The notes: generated by a model not told the origin, from the letters alone. Positions 1 to 5,356 are shown, counted from the first letter of the stretch. The stretch: 5,487 bases of DNA from Pseudomonadota bacterium (GCA_016522385.1 JAEKFU010000657.1:1-5487), one strand, 5' to 3'. Numbers and translations are program-made.

Positions 1-22
1 AAGTTTGATTACCTTGCAGTTT

Positions 23-120
23 TATGCAGTCCGATGCTGTTTTGCTTCTAACCCTTTACGACAATAATTCAATGGTTTATCTATATCTTATTGCACCATG
101 CGTTCCTATATAGTCCGACG
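23..120 (+). repeat. Imperfect direct repeats upstream of integrase (possible arm-type or attachment sites)
   Basis: TATGCAGTCCGATG at 23-36 recurs as TATATAGTCCGACG at 107-120 (11 of 14 identical), and each copy is followed by a T-run and a G. TGCAGT also occurs twice close together (15-20 and 25-30). Short direct repeats near a tyrosine recombinase gene are typical of arm-type binding sites or of the attachment core; that is family knowledge, and no binding or crossover is shown here. No tRNA 3' end is visible, so the integration target cannot be named. Chance similarity is possible at this length. Confidence 0.3.
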
Positions 121-123
121 TTT

Positions 124-165
124 TTTGTGACCACAGCGTGACCATCGCATTCCTGTGGTCACAAA
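124..165. promoter_or_regulatory. Perfect 13-bp inverted repeat before the integrase RBS
   Basis: TTTGTGACCACAG (124-136) and CTGTGGTCACAAA (153-165) are exact reverse complements separated by 16 bp. The heptamer GTGACCA also occurs a third time in the loop (138-144). The right arm ends two bases before the Shine-Dalgarno of the integrase. It could be an operator for a dimeric repressor or excisionase-like protein, or an mRNA hairpin controlling access to the ribosome site. Any promoter would lie upstream: CTATAT at 81-86 resembles an alphaproteobacterial -10, but its -35 (58-63) is poor. Confidence 0.6.
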
Positions 166-167
166 CT

Positions 168-173
168 GGAGGG
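168..173 (+). promoter_or_regulatory. Shine-Dalgarno fixing the integrase start
   Basis: GGAGGG lies nine bases before the GTG at 183. A longer in-frame reading from a GTG at 138 has no such site, begins inside the inverted-repeat loop and would add 15 residues unlike the family's N-terminus, so 183 is preferred. Confidence 0.75.
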
Positions 174-182
174 TTTGAAGCC

Positions 183-1484
183 GTGCCACGCAAGAAACTA
201 ACTGATGCATTTGTGAAGTCTGCGAAACCGATTAAGAGAAAACTCACCGAGTATGCCGACGCGAAAGAGCGTGGGCTGTCGCTCCGCGTGACACCGGCGG
301 GTATCAAGTCGTGGACATATCGTTACAGGCTCAAATCCGGCGTACAGCGGCGGATGTCCCTGGGAAAGGTCGATGCCGTTTCACTCGCAGAAGCACGGCA
401 ATCCGTTATCGACTACAGGTCCCAGGTTGGCAAAAGTGCCGATCCTGCTTCACTAGCAATGCTGCAGCGTCAGGACTCAAAAGAAGCTCGCAGCCAGGAA
501 ACAGTCAAGGATATAGGCGACTGGTATTTTGAGGCCTGCAAATCTGGCAGGCACAAGCGAAGCACCAAGCCGAGACCAAAACGCCCAAGCACGATCAAGC
601 TACAGCGCTACTATTTTGACAAGCACATCGTCCCTGCTTTTGGTCGGCACAAGCTAAGTGCTCTCACGCGTAGTGTGATTCAACGGTTTGTTGATGAGAT
701 AGCCGAAAGCCATTCGCCAAGCACAGCCCGGCAATGCCGCATTGTTCTCCTTGCGCTCTTTAATTTCGCTATTTGGCAGGACATCACCGACAAGAACCAC
801 GCAGCACAAGTCAGCGCGCCAGGTCACGAAGCCCGCGAAAGGATTCTGAAGGATAATGAAGTGCGGGCGATTTGGATGGCACTAAGTGAGCAAGAGAAAA
901 TCGGCCCAGGTATTTCATTGGGGGTCGGGCAATCAATAAAGCTGGCATTGGTGACACTGCAACGGCGAAGTGAGATTACCGGTATGCGGCTTGACGAACT
1001 GGACCTTGACCGCAAGCTGTGGATCATCCCAGGTGAGCGCACCAAGAACCATCGAGCTCATGTTGTCCCGCTTTCGGATTTGGCCGTTGAATTGATCGGG
1101 GAGGCTATCGCGTTTCGGTTTGTCGATAGCCCTTACGTGTTCCCCTCTCCTCGCAATTCACAAGCACCAATTAACCCCCACGCCATGACGCGGGCGTTTG
1201 GTAGGATGCGTGATGCGCTTGGGCTAGACGATATGCGCCCGCATGATTTGCGGCGCACGGCTGCAACTAATCTAACGGACGAAGGGTTGAAGATTAATCG
1301 GTTCATCGTTTCGCAGATCTTGAACCACTCCAGCGATACCGGCAACGCGGCCAAGGTGACCGGCATTTATGATCGCAATGACTATTTGACTGAAAAGCGC
1401 TATGCGCTTGACGCCTGGGCTAACAGGCTTAGTGAAATCATCGAAGGCAAGCCCGCGTCCCTTGTCATTCCGCTTCGTTCGTAG
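183..1484 (+). CDS. P4-type tyrosine recombinase / integrase (DUF4102 N-terminal domain)
   Basis: This 433-residue protein is a site-specific DNA recombinase that would integrate and excise the genomic island. Residues 1-90 form the DUF4102 arm-binding domain (MPRKKLTDAF start, then GLSLRVTPAGIKSWTYRYR). About 105-205 is the SAM-like core-binding domain. About 215-415 is the catalytic domain, with Arg261 in TLQRRSEI, Lys288 in ERTKNHRAHVVPL, His354 and Arg357 in RPHDLRRT, His382 in LNHSS and the nucleophile Tyr396 in GIYDRNDYL. All expected active-site residues are present and the length is normal for the family, so it is probably functional. The usual TGQRR before the first arginine reads TLQRR, a minor variation. 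It starts at GTG, supported by a strong ribosome binding site. It stands alone, with no recognisable excisionase gene next to it. The tRNA or other target cannot be read from this window. Confidence 0.95.
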   Translation: MPRKKLTDAFVKSAKPIKRKLTEYADAKERGLSLRVTPAGIKSWTYRYRLKSGVQRRMSLGKVDAVSLAEARQSVIDYRSQVGKSADPASLAMLQRQDSKEARSQETVKDIGDWYFEACKSGRHKRSTKPRPKRPSTIKLQRYYFDKHIVPAFGRHKLSALTRSVIQRFVDEIAESHSPSTARQCRIVLLALFNFAIWQDITDKNHAAQVSAPGHEARERILKDNEVRAIWMALSEQEKIGPGISLGVGQSIKLALVTLQRRSEITGMRLDELDLDRKLWIIPGERTKNHRAHVVPLSDLAVELIGEAIAFRFVDSPYVFPSPRNSQAPINPHAMTRAFGRMRDALGLDDMRPHDLRRTAATNLTDEGLKINRFIVSQILNHSSDTGNAAKVTGIYDRNDYLTEKRYALDAWANRLSEIIEGKPASLVIPLRS

Positions 1485-1617
1485 TCTGAATGTTGTTACT
1501 CATGCTGCATGCAAACGCGCCAAAGGGCGATGAGGACAAACCCCATGACACCTGCGCGCCCGCGTACTTTGTAGGTCTCGGAAAAATGGACAACTGTATC
1601 GTCTGGCTAACTCATGA

Positions 1618-1633
1618 CTGTTTCTAGAAACAG
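1618..1633. repeat. Perfect 16-bp palindrome CTGTTTCTAGAAACAG
   Basis: The 16 bases are exactly self-complementary with no loop, and they contain the stop codon (TAG, minus strand) that closes the cysteine-rich remnant. With no loop and no T-run it is not a convincing terminator. It could be a protein-binding site or chance. The stretch 1485-1617 between the integrase stop and this palindrome holds no gene or hairpin that I can support. Confidence 0.35.
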
Positions 1634-2089
1634 ACCCCAAGGGCTTTACCTTTACGGTATCTTTCTCCGCACCAAATTGGCCACGCAGTAGTGTTGTCAG
1701 GTTGACCGCCTCCGCTAAGATGCCCCCACGGACTGCAACGGCCACATCGATTACCTGTAGCCTTTGATTTTGCGGGCTGAGGAGATGCAATTGTTTTTCT
1801 TGCCTTGGAATCAGGTTGTTTTCGTTTGGCGACACAGACACCTGATCCGGTGAGCTCCTTACCTCGTGGACACGTCTTAAGCACGCAGCGATTAGTGATA
1901 CATAATGCCAAGGTTTTTCTGGGCCTCGGCATGCCCGTGCTCGGCTAAAGGACGCCAAAGCTCGTAGGCCCGCTTGTGGTCGCCAGTTTCGTAAGCAGCC
2001 TCTCCATCCTCAAGCGGCCCCGCGACCGCGCCGACGGCCATCCAGACCAAGGCTGTCAGCAACACAACAAACTTGAGCAGGTAAATCAT
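1624..2089 (-). pseudogene. Decayed Sel1-repeat secreted protein with cysteine-rich tail in another frame
   Basis: Reading from the ATG at 2089, a clear signal peptide (MIYLLKFVVLLTALVWMAVGAVA, likely cleaved after Ala23) is followed by a tetratricopeptide/Sel1-like unit: GEAAYETGDHKRAYELWRPL, then EAQKNLGIMYH. Sel1 proteins normally continue with a glycine-rich turn and further repeats, but here a TAA stops the frame at 1892-1894, leaving 65 residues. A different minus-strand frame, open from 1932 down to 1624, then carries protein-like sequence with many cysteines (NRCVLKTCPRGKEL, SGVCV, NRCGRC, a final GVCF). The simplest reading is an exported Sel1 protein that lost its middle and its frame. 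It is also possible that the 65-residue product is expressed alone and the tail frame is chance. The signal peptide and repeat start are seen; the joining of the two parts is inferred. Confidence 0.5.
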
Positions 2090-2275
2090 GGCAGCAACGC
2101 TGCTGCACCTATCGCTGCTTGTCGTTGATCTGGGTCAGAAAACGAGATATCCGCATGCGCTAACCTCGACGCAGATCATTCACTACATGCGAAATATCAA
2201 ACTCAATGAGATTGGCCGGTTGCAGAACCCCCCAAGGCAAACCAGCCGGTTCGATCAAGAAGAAGAGGCATACCG

Positions 2276-2554
2276 ATGAAATTCTTCAGTGCGCTGATTA
2301 TTGCAATCGCAGCCCTTTTTGTCATTTCCACTACCGCGAATGCGGGTGCACTCAGACGAGGAGATGGGCCAACGCTAATCTGGGTTAAGATTAAGGCCAT
2401 ACCAGGCGAAGCACGTTGGGAAGCTTGCAGGCGGGTTTATCAGCGGGACGTGTATCAGGTTCGCCGCGGCTCCGGAAACACGATGTGGTGCAATATCTTG
2501 AGCCACCGCATCTACGACTATGGTGAGCGGCGCCAGAACTTCAACCTGCGATGA
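2276..2554 (+). CDS. Small secreted basic protein with two cysteines, function unknown
   Basis: The product has 92 residues. A Sec-type signal peptide is evident: Lys2, a hydrophobic core at 6-17, and an ANA cleavage motif ending at Ala23. The mature part of about 69 residues is rich in arginine and aromatic residues. It has exactly two cysteines (Cys51 in WEACRRVY, Cys72 in TMWCNI), which could form one disulfide in the periplasm or outside the cell. AAGAGG at 2263-2268 sits seven bases before the ATG, a good ribosome site. I do not recognise the family. The gene is divergent from the Sel1 remnant; the roughly 190 bp between them would hold its promoter, but no convincing -35/-10 pair stands out. 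Signal peptide, ribosome site and balanced composition argue for a real gene. Confidence 0.6.
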   Translation: MKFFSALIIAIAALFVISTTANAGALRRGDGPTLIWVKIKAIPGEARWEACRRVYQRDVYQVRRGSGNTMWCNILSHRIYDYGERRQNFNLR

Positions 2555-2826
2555 TGGGGATGCTTTATCTGGCCCCAACTTTGCCGCCAAGGCATGACGT
2601 GCTAGTATCAGCCACCGGCTAGGTGTACGTGCACAAGAAATTGGCCAGCCGTTAGAGCCCCGCATGCCGCGGCAATGCGGGGCTTGCCTATGAGATTATT
2701 GTGCTACCGGTTGTTGAGCGTCGTGTGAAAGGCCAGGCGAGAGGCTTGGCCAACGGCTTTCCGGCGCCACAACGCTGATCTCGATGTGAATTTGGGTTGC
2801 TGATACGAACTAGCGCCAAGTCCTAA
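2555..2826. other. Intergenic stretch with a GC hairpin and a possible small transcript
   Basis: No gene is supported here. TTGCCG (2580-2585) and TAGTAT (2602-2607) are separated by 16 bases and resemble a weak promoter. About 50 bases further on comes the strong hairpin at 2656-2684. Together they could delimit a small RNA of roughly 70 nt, starting near 2614. Short frames around 2630-2655 and 2701-2778 lack ribosome sites and recognisable protein character. Confidence 0.25.
2656..2684. terminator. 10-bp GC hairpin, terminator-like
   Basis: AGCCCCGCAT (2656-2665) and ATGCGGGGCT (2675-2684) pair perfectly around a 9-base loop. No run of T follows on the plus strand, and on the minus strand only CTAACGG follows, so it is an imperfect intrinsic terminator. 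It lies 100 bp after the small secreted protein gene and about 140 bp beyond the stop of the minus-strand gene at 2827, so it could serve either or both. Confidence 0.5.
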
Positions 2827-3090
2827 TCAAGTATAGTTTCTCATGCTGCTTTCGAGATAGCGGACTGGAAGTTCGTTGCGCTTTGGGCGTCCGTTTTCAG
2901 CGCCGACATACCTAATCACAAGAACCGTGTCTTCCGGCTGATCGCTCACGCCTGCGGCTTTCAAAGCCTCCTCAGCAGTTTCGAACCCTTTTCCACCTGG
3001 CACGCCAAAGACGATAAAAACCCTACCCACTGTCTTACCGGAAACGAGCTCCAGCTTTGCTATGCGCCTTTGCAATTGCTTCGTGTTCAC
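2827..3090 (-). CDS. Conserved-looking small cytosolic protein, function unknown
   Basis: The product has 87 residues. It starts with a basic amphipathic helix (MNTKQLQRRIAKLEL), followed by a beta-strand-like stretch (VGRVFIVFG), an alanine-rich helix (TAEEALKAAGV), a second strand (DTVLVIRYVG) and a charged tail. There is no signal peptide or membrane segment. I chose the GTG at 3090 because AGAGGAA lies exactly seven bases before it. An in-frame ATG at 3135 would add 15 residues but has no good ribosome site. Small proteins opening with a LQRRI-KLE helix are, as I recall, common beside phage and mobile genes in rhizobia; this is a resemblance, not an assignment. The upstream direct repeat starts 50 bp before this start codon. 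Confidence 0.6.
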   Translation of the reverse strand: MNTKQLQRRIAKLELVSGKTVGRVFIVFGVPGGKGFETAEEALKAAGVSDQPEDTVLVIRYVGAENGRPKRNELPVRYLESSMRNYT

Positions 3091-3097
3091 TTTCAGC

Positions 3098-3104
3098 TTC
3101 CTCT
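3098..3104 (-). promoter_or_regulatory. Shine-Dalgarno selecting the GTG start at 3090
   Basis: On the minus strand AGAGGAA is followed by seven bases and then GTG. This is the reason for preferring the 87-residue product over the 102-residue one starting at 3135. Confidence 0.6.
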
Positions 3105-3140
3105 GCGATTCATCAGCTTGTAGCAAATGGGGCATCGTCT

Positions 3141-3257
3141 CAAAAACGCATCCGTAGCCTTGCTATTTTGACAAGACAGGTCTGGCAGCACCCTTAACCC
3201 CACCAACCTCCGTTTCGCAGCAAAACAGTCCGGCTACACGGAGAGTTTTTCGCAGCA
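3141..3257 (+). repeat. Left copy of ~117-bp direct repeat
   Basis: This segment aligns without gaps to 5227-5343 at a constant offset of 2086 bases, with 88 of 117 positions identical by hand count. The core 3209-3241 matches 32 of 33; it contains CGTTTCGCAGCAAAACAG and then CGGCTACACGG. Both copies also share TTTTGACA (3166-3173 here), TCTGGCAGC (3181-3189) and a TTTTT run. The core holds an almost palindromic 15-mer, GTTTCGCAGCAAAAC. In this copy CTCCGT (3208-3213) and ACGGAG (3238-3243) can pair, but the right copy retains only four of those pairs. TTTCGCAGCA recurs at 3248-3257. It is not a coding repeat. Confidence 0.85.
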
Positions 3258-3307
3258 GTAGTTGCTCTGTAAGCAGCGATGTAATTCCAATGACCTGCAT
3301 TCATCCG

Positions 3308-3325
3308 ATGTGACATTTGTCACAT
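3308..3325. promoter_or_regulatory. Perfect palindromic operator, CRP/FNR-type half-sites
   Basis: ATGTGACATTTGTCACAT has perfect 8-bp arms around a 2-bp centre, and its inner 16 bases match the TGTGA-N6-TCACA pattern bound by CRP-family regulators of gammaproteobacteria. It lies 85 bp before the possible small membrane peptide and about 330 bp before the methyltransferase gene. Alphaproteobacterial CRP-like proteins often prefer other half-sites, so the regulator is unknown. The symmetry is seen; the binding is inferred. Confidence 0.5.
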
Positions 3326-3410
3326 TGCGGCGCCGACAGATTGCTTATCCTTCCACCATCGGGGGCTGATCAATGGCCGAACAACAGGGCAGTCTCAAGG
3401 AATCGAATCC

Positions 3411-3515
3411 ATGGAACCCGATCATTATTTGCTCGAAAGGCGCGCTTCACCTCACCAACTCCTTACCGCATGGGCGCTGGCCGCAGTAGCGTTTGCGATA
3501 TTACTGATTGCATGA
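3411..3515 (+). CDS. Possible 34-residue single-pass membrane peptide
   Basis: The frame begins MEPDHYLLERRASPHQLL and ends in a hydrophobic stretch, TAWALAAVAFAILLIA, followed directly by TGA. This is one likely transmembrane helix at residues 19-34, with positive charges (Arg10, Arg11) before it that favour a cytoplasmic N-terminus. AGGA at 3398-3401 is nine bases before the ATG. An overlapping frame from an ATG at 3373, with a GGGGG before it, gives a 38-residue product without recognisable features; a frameshifted fusion of the two is conceivable. It lies between the palindromic operator and the methyltransferase. I do not recognise it; the membrane helix is the main argument for it. Confidence 0.4.
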   Translation: MEPDHYLLERRASPHQLLTAWALAAVAFAILLIA

Positions 3516-3601
3516 CTTCCATTTAGTGCCCGGGCCTGTGTCTGCCGATTGGCCGTAAAAGAAAACGACCATAATCCGGTATCACGTGCTATCGACTATG
3601 T

Positions 3602-3652
3602 ACGAATCAACTCTGTTCGTTCATTCTATGTTCTCAACTGCGCAGGACGAAC
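3602..3652. promoter_or_regulatory. Repeated ACGAA/TTCGT elements overlapping the methyltransferase RBS
   Basis: ACGAA (3602-3606), GTTCGT (3615-3620) and ACGAAC (3647-3652) form alternating inverted copies in the 50 bases before the methyltransferase ATG. The last one follows AGG of the ribosome site directly. A protein bound here could limit expression, as known for control sites of restriction-modification operons. The motifs are short and could be chance. A weak promoter-like pair, TTGGCC (3549-3554) and CATAAT (3570-3575) with a short 15-base spacer, lies just upstream. Confidence 0.25.
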
Positions 3653-4354
3653 ATGAAACGGCAAAACACTTCTCATACGGTGATGGCCCAACGCTTTGAG
3701 GCCAAAGAAAGCCGAGATAACTTCCCAACGCCTCCGTGGGCAACCAGAGCACTCATTCATCACGTGCTCGGTAGCCCGGATATGGTTCAAGGTATGGACT
3801 GTCTGGAGCCAGCCTGCGGTGCAGGACACATGTCAAAGGTCCTATGGGAGTATTTCTCTCATGTCGCCTCGTCGGACCTACACCCGTATGGCTATGGCGA
3901 AGTTGCCGATTTCCTCGAAGCTGAACATCTATCTCAGAGTGTTGATTGGGTCATCACCAATCCACCGTTCAAATTGGCCGAAGAGTTTGTGCAAAAATCT
4001 CTGACGATTGCGCGACAAGGTGTAGCGATACTCGCCAGAACGGTTTTTATCGAAAGCGTAGGACGCTACGAGCGATTATTCTCGATTAATCCACCCAGCA
4101 AATTTGCGCAGTTCACAGAACGTGTAGCGATGGTGAAAGGTCGTCTGGACCCAAAAGCATCCACCGCGACGGGATACGGTTGGATCGTTTGGGAAAAGAA
4201 CGTCTCTGGGCCACCTCAGCTCGTGTGGGTTCCTCCATGCAGGCGAAATTTGGAGAAGCGCGGAGACTATGATACGCCTTCGAGCTCTGCGTCAGAAGAA
4301 AAGCGCCAGCTTCCAACCTCAGTGACTTCTAAGACGCAGCTGCAACTCGTGTAA
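3653..4354 (+). CDS. N6-adenine-type DNA methyltransferase, small phage/island class
   Basis: This 233-residue SAM-dependent enzyme is predicted to methylate DNA at adenine N6. In order, it shows a motif X-like segment DNFPTPPWATRALI (22-35), the SAM-binding motif I LEPACGAGHM (51-60), a following acidic residue Asp75 in ASSDLHP, and catalytic motif IV NPPF (103-106) in DWVITNPPFKLAEEF. The motif order X-I-IV is that of gamma-type N6-adenine enzymes. The C-terminal part (VKGRLDPKASTATGYGWIVW, then PPCRRNLEKRGDYD) matches the conserved end I associate with methyltransferases in rhizobial prophages and islands. There is no large separate target-recognition domain, so specificity cannot be inferred. 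The last 25 residues are low-complexity and polar. AGGA lies five bases before the ATG. Two stop codons (TAA TAG) end the frame, and the nuclease-like gene starts 21 bp later, suggesting one transcript. Confidence 0.9.
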   Translation: MKRQNTSHTVMAQRFEAKESRDNFPTPPWATRALIHHVLGSPDMVQGMDCLEPACGAGHMSKVLWEYFSHVASSDLHPYGYGEVADFLEAEHLSQSVDWVITNPPFKLAEEFVQKSLTIARQGVAILARTVFIESVGRYERLFSINPPSKFAQFTERVAMVKGRLDPKASTATGYGWIVWEKNVSGPPQLVWVPPCRRNLEKRGDYDTPSSSASEEKRQLPTSVTSKTQLQLV

Positions 4355-4375
4355 TAGAACAATGCGTTGGACTAG

Positions 4376-5038
4376 ATGGAAGCGCTTTTGGACATCGTCC
4401 GACCTGAAATCGAGAGTACAATTGAACGGCTGAAAGCTATGGAATTTCGGCCAGACCCTATAGCTGGCGAGCATTTCTCCCGCGTCGTCAGTCTAATGAG
4501 TTCAGCTTACAAACGGCACGGCTATATACTTGAACGGGCAATATTGGAACGCCTCAGGATGTGCCCTAATTTTGAAGTCTGGGAAGACCTCAGTTTTCCG
4601 GCTCAATCAGCTGCTGATCATTTCGTGGATGCAACACTGGCAAATCCTGAGGCTGTTATCGGAACCGAGATGGGATGCGACGATCCTCACAGAACACTGC
4701 AAGTTGACGCAATCGTCTTCGATAAGGCAACCAATTCCATCAAGGGGTACGAAATCAAACGCGGAGCCGGACTTCATGACGCTGGGAAACGTAGATCGAT
4801 ACTTCGAGATTTTCTCTGCGTTCAGATTCTTCTGAAATCTTATGCCCGTTCAAGGGGCTTCAATCCCGATACGTCTAACAGTCACATCATCTTTTATTAT
4901 GGTCAATGTTCAATCAAAAAACCATTCAGCCTAACGGCAGAGGAGTTGGATATTCATTTTGGCTGGCCCGTCCGTGAACATGTCGAAGCCGTGAACGAAG
5001 AATTTCGGAGAATGCTTTTTCAGATACTCTCAGGTTAG
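4376..5038 (+). CDS. PD-(D/E)XK nuclease-like protein, probable restriction endonuclease partner
   Basis: This 220-residue soluble protein has a recognisable PD-(D/E)XK arrangement: Asp111 in LQVDAIVFD, then Glu126 and Lys128 in IKGYEIKRG. A helix follows, with Gln150 in DFLCVQILLKSYA where the fold often has a conserved glutamine. Upstream, KRHGYILERAILERL (46-60) is a helix carrying Glu53 and Glu57 like the one preceding the core in many restriction enzymes. A late strand, HIIFYYGQ (170-177), would complete the sheet. The gene follows the adenine methyltransferase by 21 bp on the same strand, the usual layout of a type II restriction-modification pair. It starts at the first ATG after an in-frame TAG; the ribosome site is weak (GGA only), so it may depend on translation of the upstream gene. 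I do not recognise a named family. A DNA-repair or defence nuclease of other specificity is the alternative. Confidence 0.7.
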   Translation: MEALLDIVRPEIESTIERLKAMEFRPDPIAGEHFSRVVSLMSSAYKRHGYILERAILERLRMCPNFEVWEDLSFPAQSAADHFVDATLANPEAVIGTEMGCDDPHRTLQVDAIVFDKATNSIKGYEIKRGAGLHDAGKRRSILRDFLCVQILLKSYARSRGFNPDTSNSHIIFYYGQCSIKKPFSLTAEELDIHFGWPVREHVEAVNEEFRRMLFQILSG

Positions 5039-5356
5039 AGACGCCCAATCAACTTGCGATTCCAGAGGCTCAACGAAAATGAGCACACTTGGCCGATTTA
5101 AGATAATCGAAACCTGCCACATCAGAAGCCCGTCGCCCATTCGTCATGCACTACCCTCTGGCAGATATGTATATGGGGCTCTGAGATGAGGCCGTAGGCA
5201 GATTGGGCCATTCTGGGCATTGCCCCCAAAATCGCACGTGTAGACGTAAGGTTTTGACAGGAAAGATCTGGCAGCTTCCCTTACCCCGTCTATTTCCGTT
5301 TCGCAGCAAAACAGCCCGGCTACACGGTCAATTTTTCAGAACAAGCGCATATCCAA
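5039..5356. other. Non-coding stretch after the nuclease gene
   Basis: No gene is supported. A 36-codon plus-strand frame at 5079-5189 (MSTLGRFKIIE...) has only AGAGG ten bases before it and no recognisable protein character. GCTCA and TGAGC around 5067-5084 could form a 5-bp hairpin with a 7-base loop, too weak and without a T-run to call a terminator. The rest is largely the right copy of the direct repeat. Confidence 0.4.
5227..5343 (+). repeat. Right copy of ~117-bp direct repeat
   Basis: This is the ungapped partner of 3141-3257, in the same orientation. The best-conserved part is 5295-5327, which differs from the left copy only at the 21st base (C here, T there). TTTTGACA (5252-5259) and TCTGGCAGC (5267-5275) are kept. 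Similarity fades on both sides beyond the stated limits. With its partner it brackets the methyltransferase-nuclease pair. It ends 13 bp before the stop codon of the small minus-strand frame. Confidence 0.85.

Noticed and set aside
138..182. Longer integrase start at GTG 138
   Set aside because: The start lies inside the inverted-repeat loop, lacks a ribosome site, and the family's usual N-terminus begins at 183.
1500..1958. 152-codon minus-strand frame overlapping the Sel1 remnant
   Set aside because: Its translation has no recognisable domain or signal, it has no good ribosome site, and it overlaps two frames with better protein character.
2088..2279. 63-codon plus-strand frame overlapping the start of the small secreted protein by ATGA
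   Set aside because: It starts in the very ATG/CAT overlap where the divergent Sel1 gene starts, has no convincing ribosome site and looks random; it would also occupy the promoter region of both neighbours. The 4-base overlap is probably chance.
2701..2778. Short GTG-started frame and the GGCCA/TGGCC stem within it
   Set aside because: There is no ribosome site, the frame has only 25 codons, and the stem is only 5 bp with an 11-base loop.
3168..3195. TTGACA shared by both repeats as a promoter -35
   Set aside because: No acceptable -10 follows at 16-18 bases in either copy.
3208..3243. Stem CTCCGT/ACGGAG in the left repeat as a conserved RNA structure
   Set aside because: Only four of the six pairs survive in the right copy and no compensating changes are seen, so a structured RNA is not supported.
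3317..3526. 69-codon plus-strand frame
   Set aside because: Its TTG start lies inside the palindrome, it has no ribosome site, and its composition is not protein-like; the overlapping 34-codon frame is better supported.
5079..5189. 36-codon plus-strand frame MSTLGRFKIIE...
   Set aside because: Only a distant AGAGG precedes it, and there is no domain or signal; kept only as a remark.
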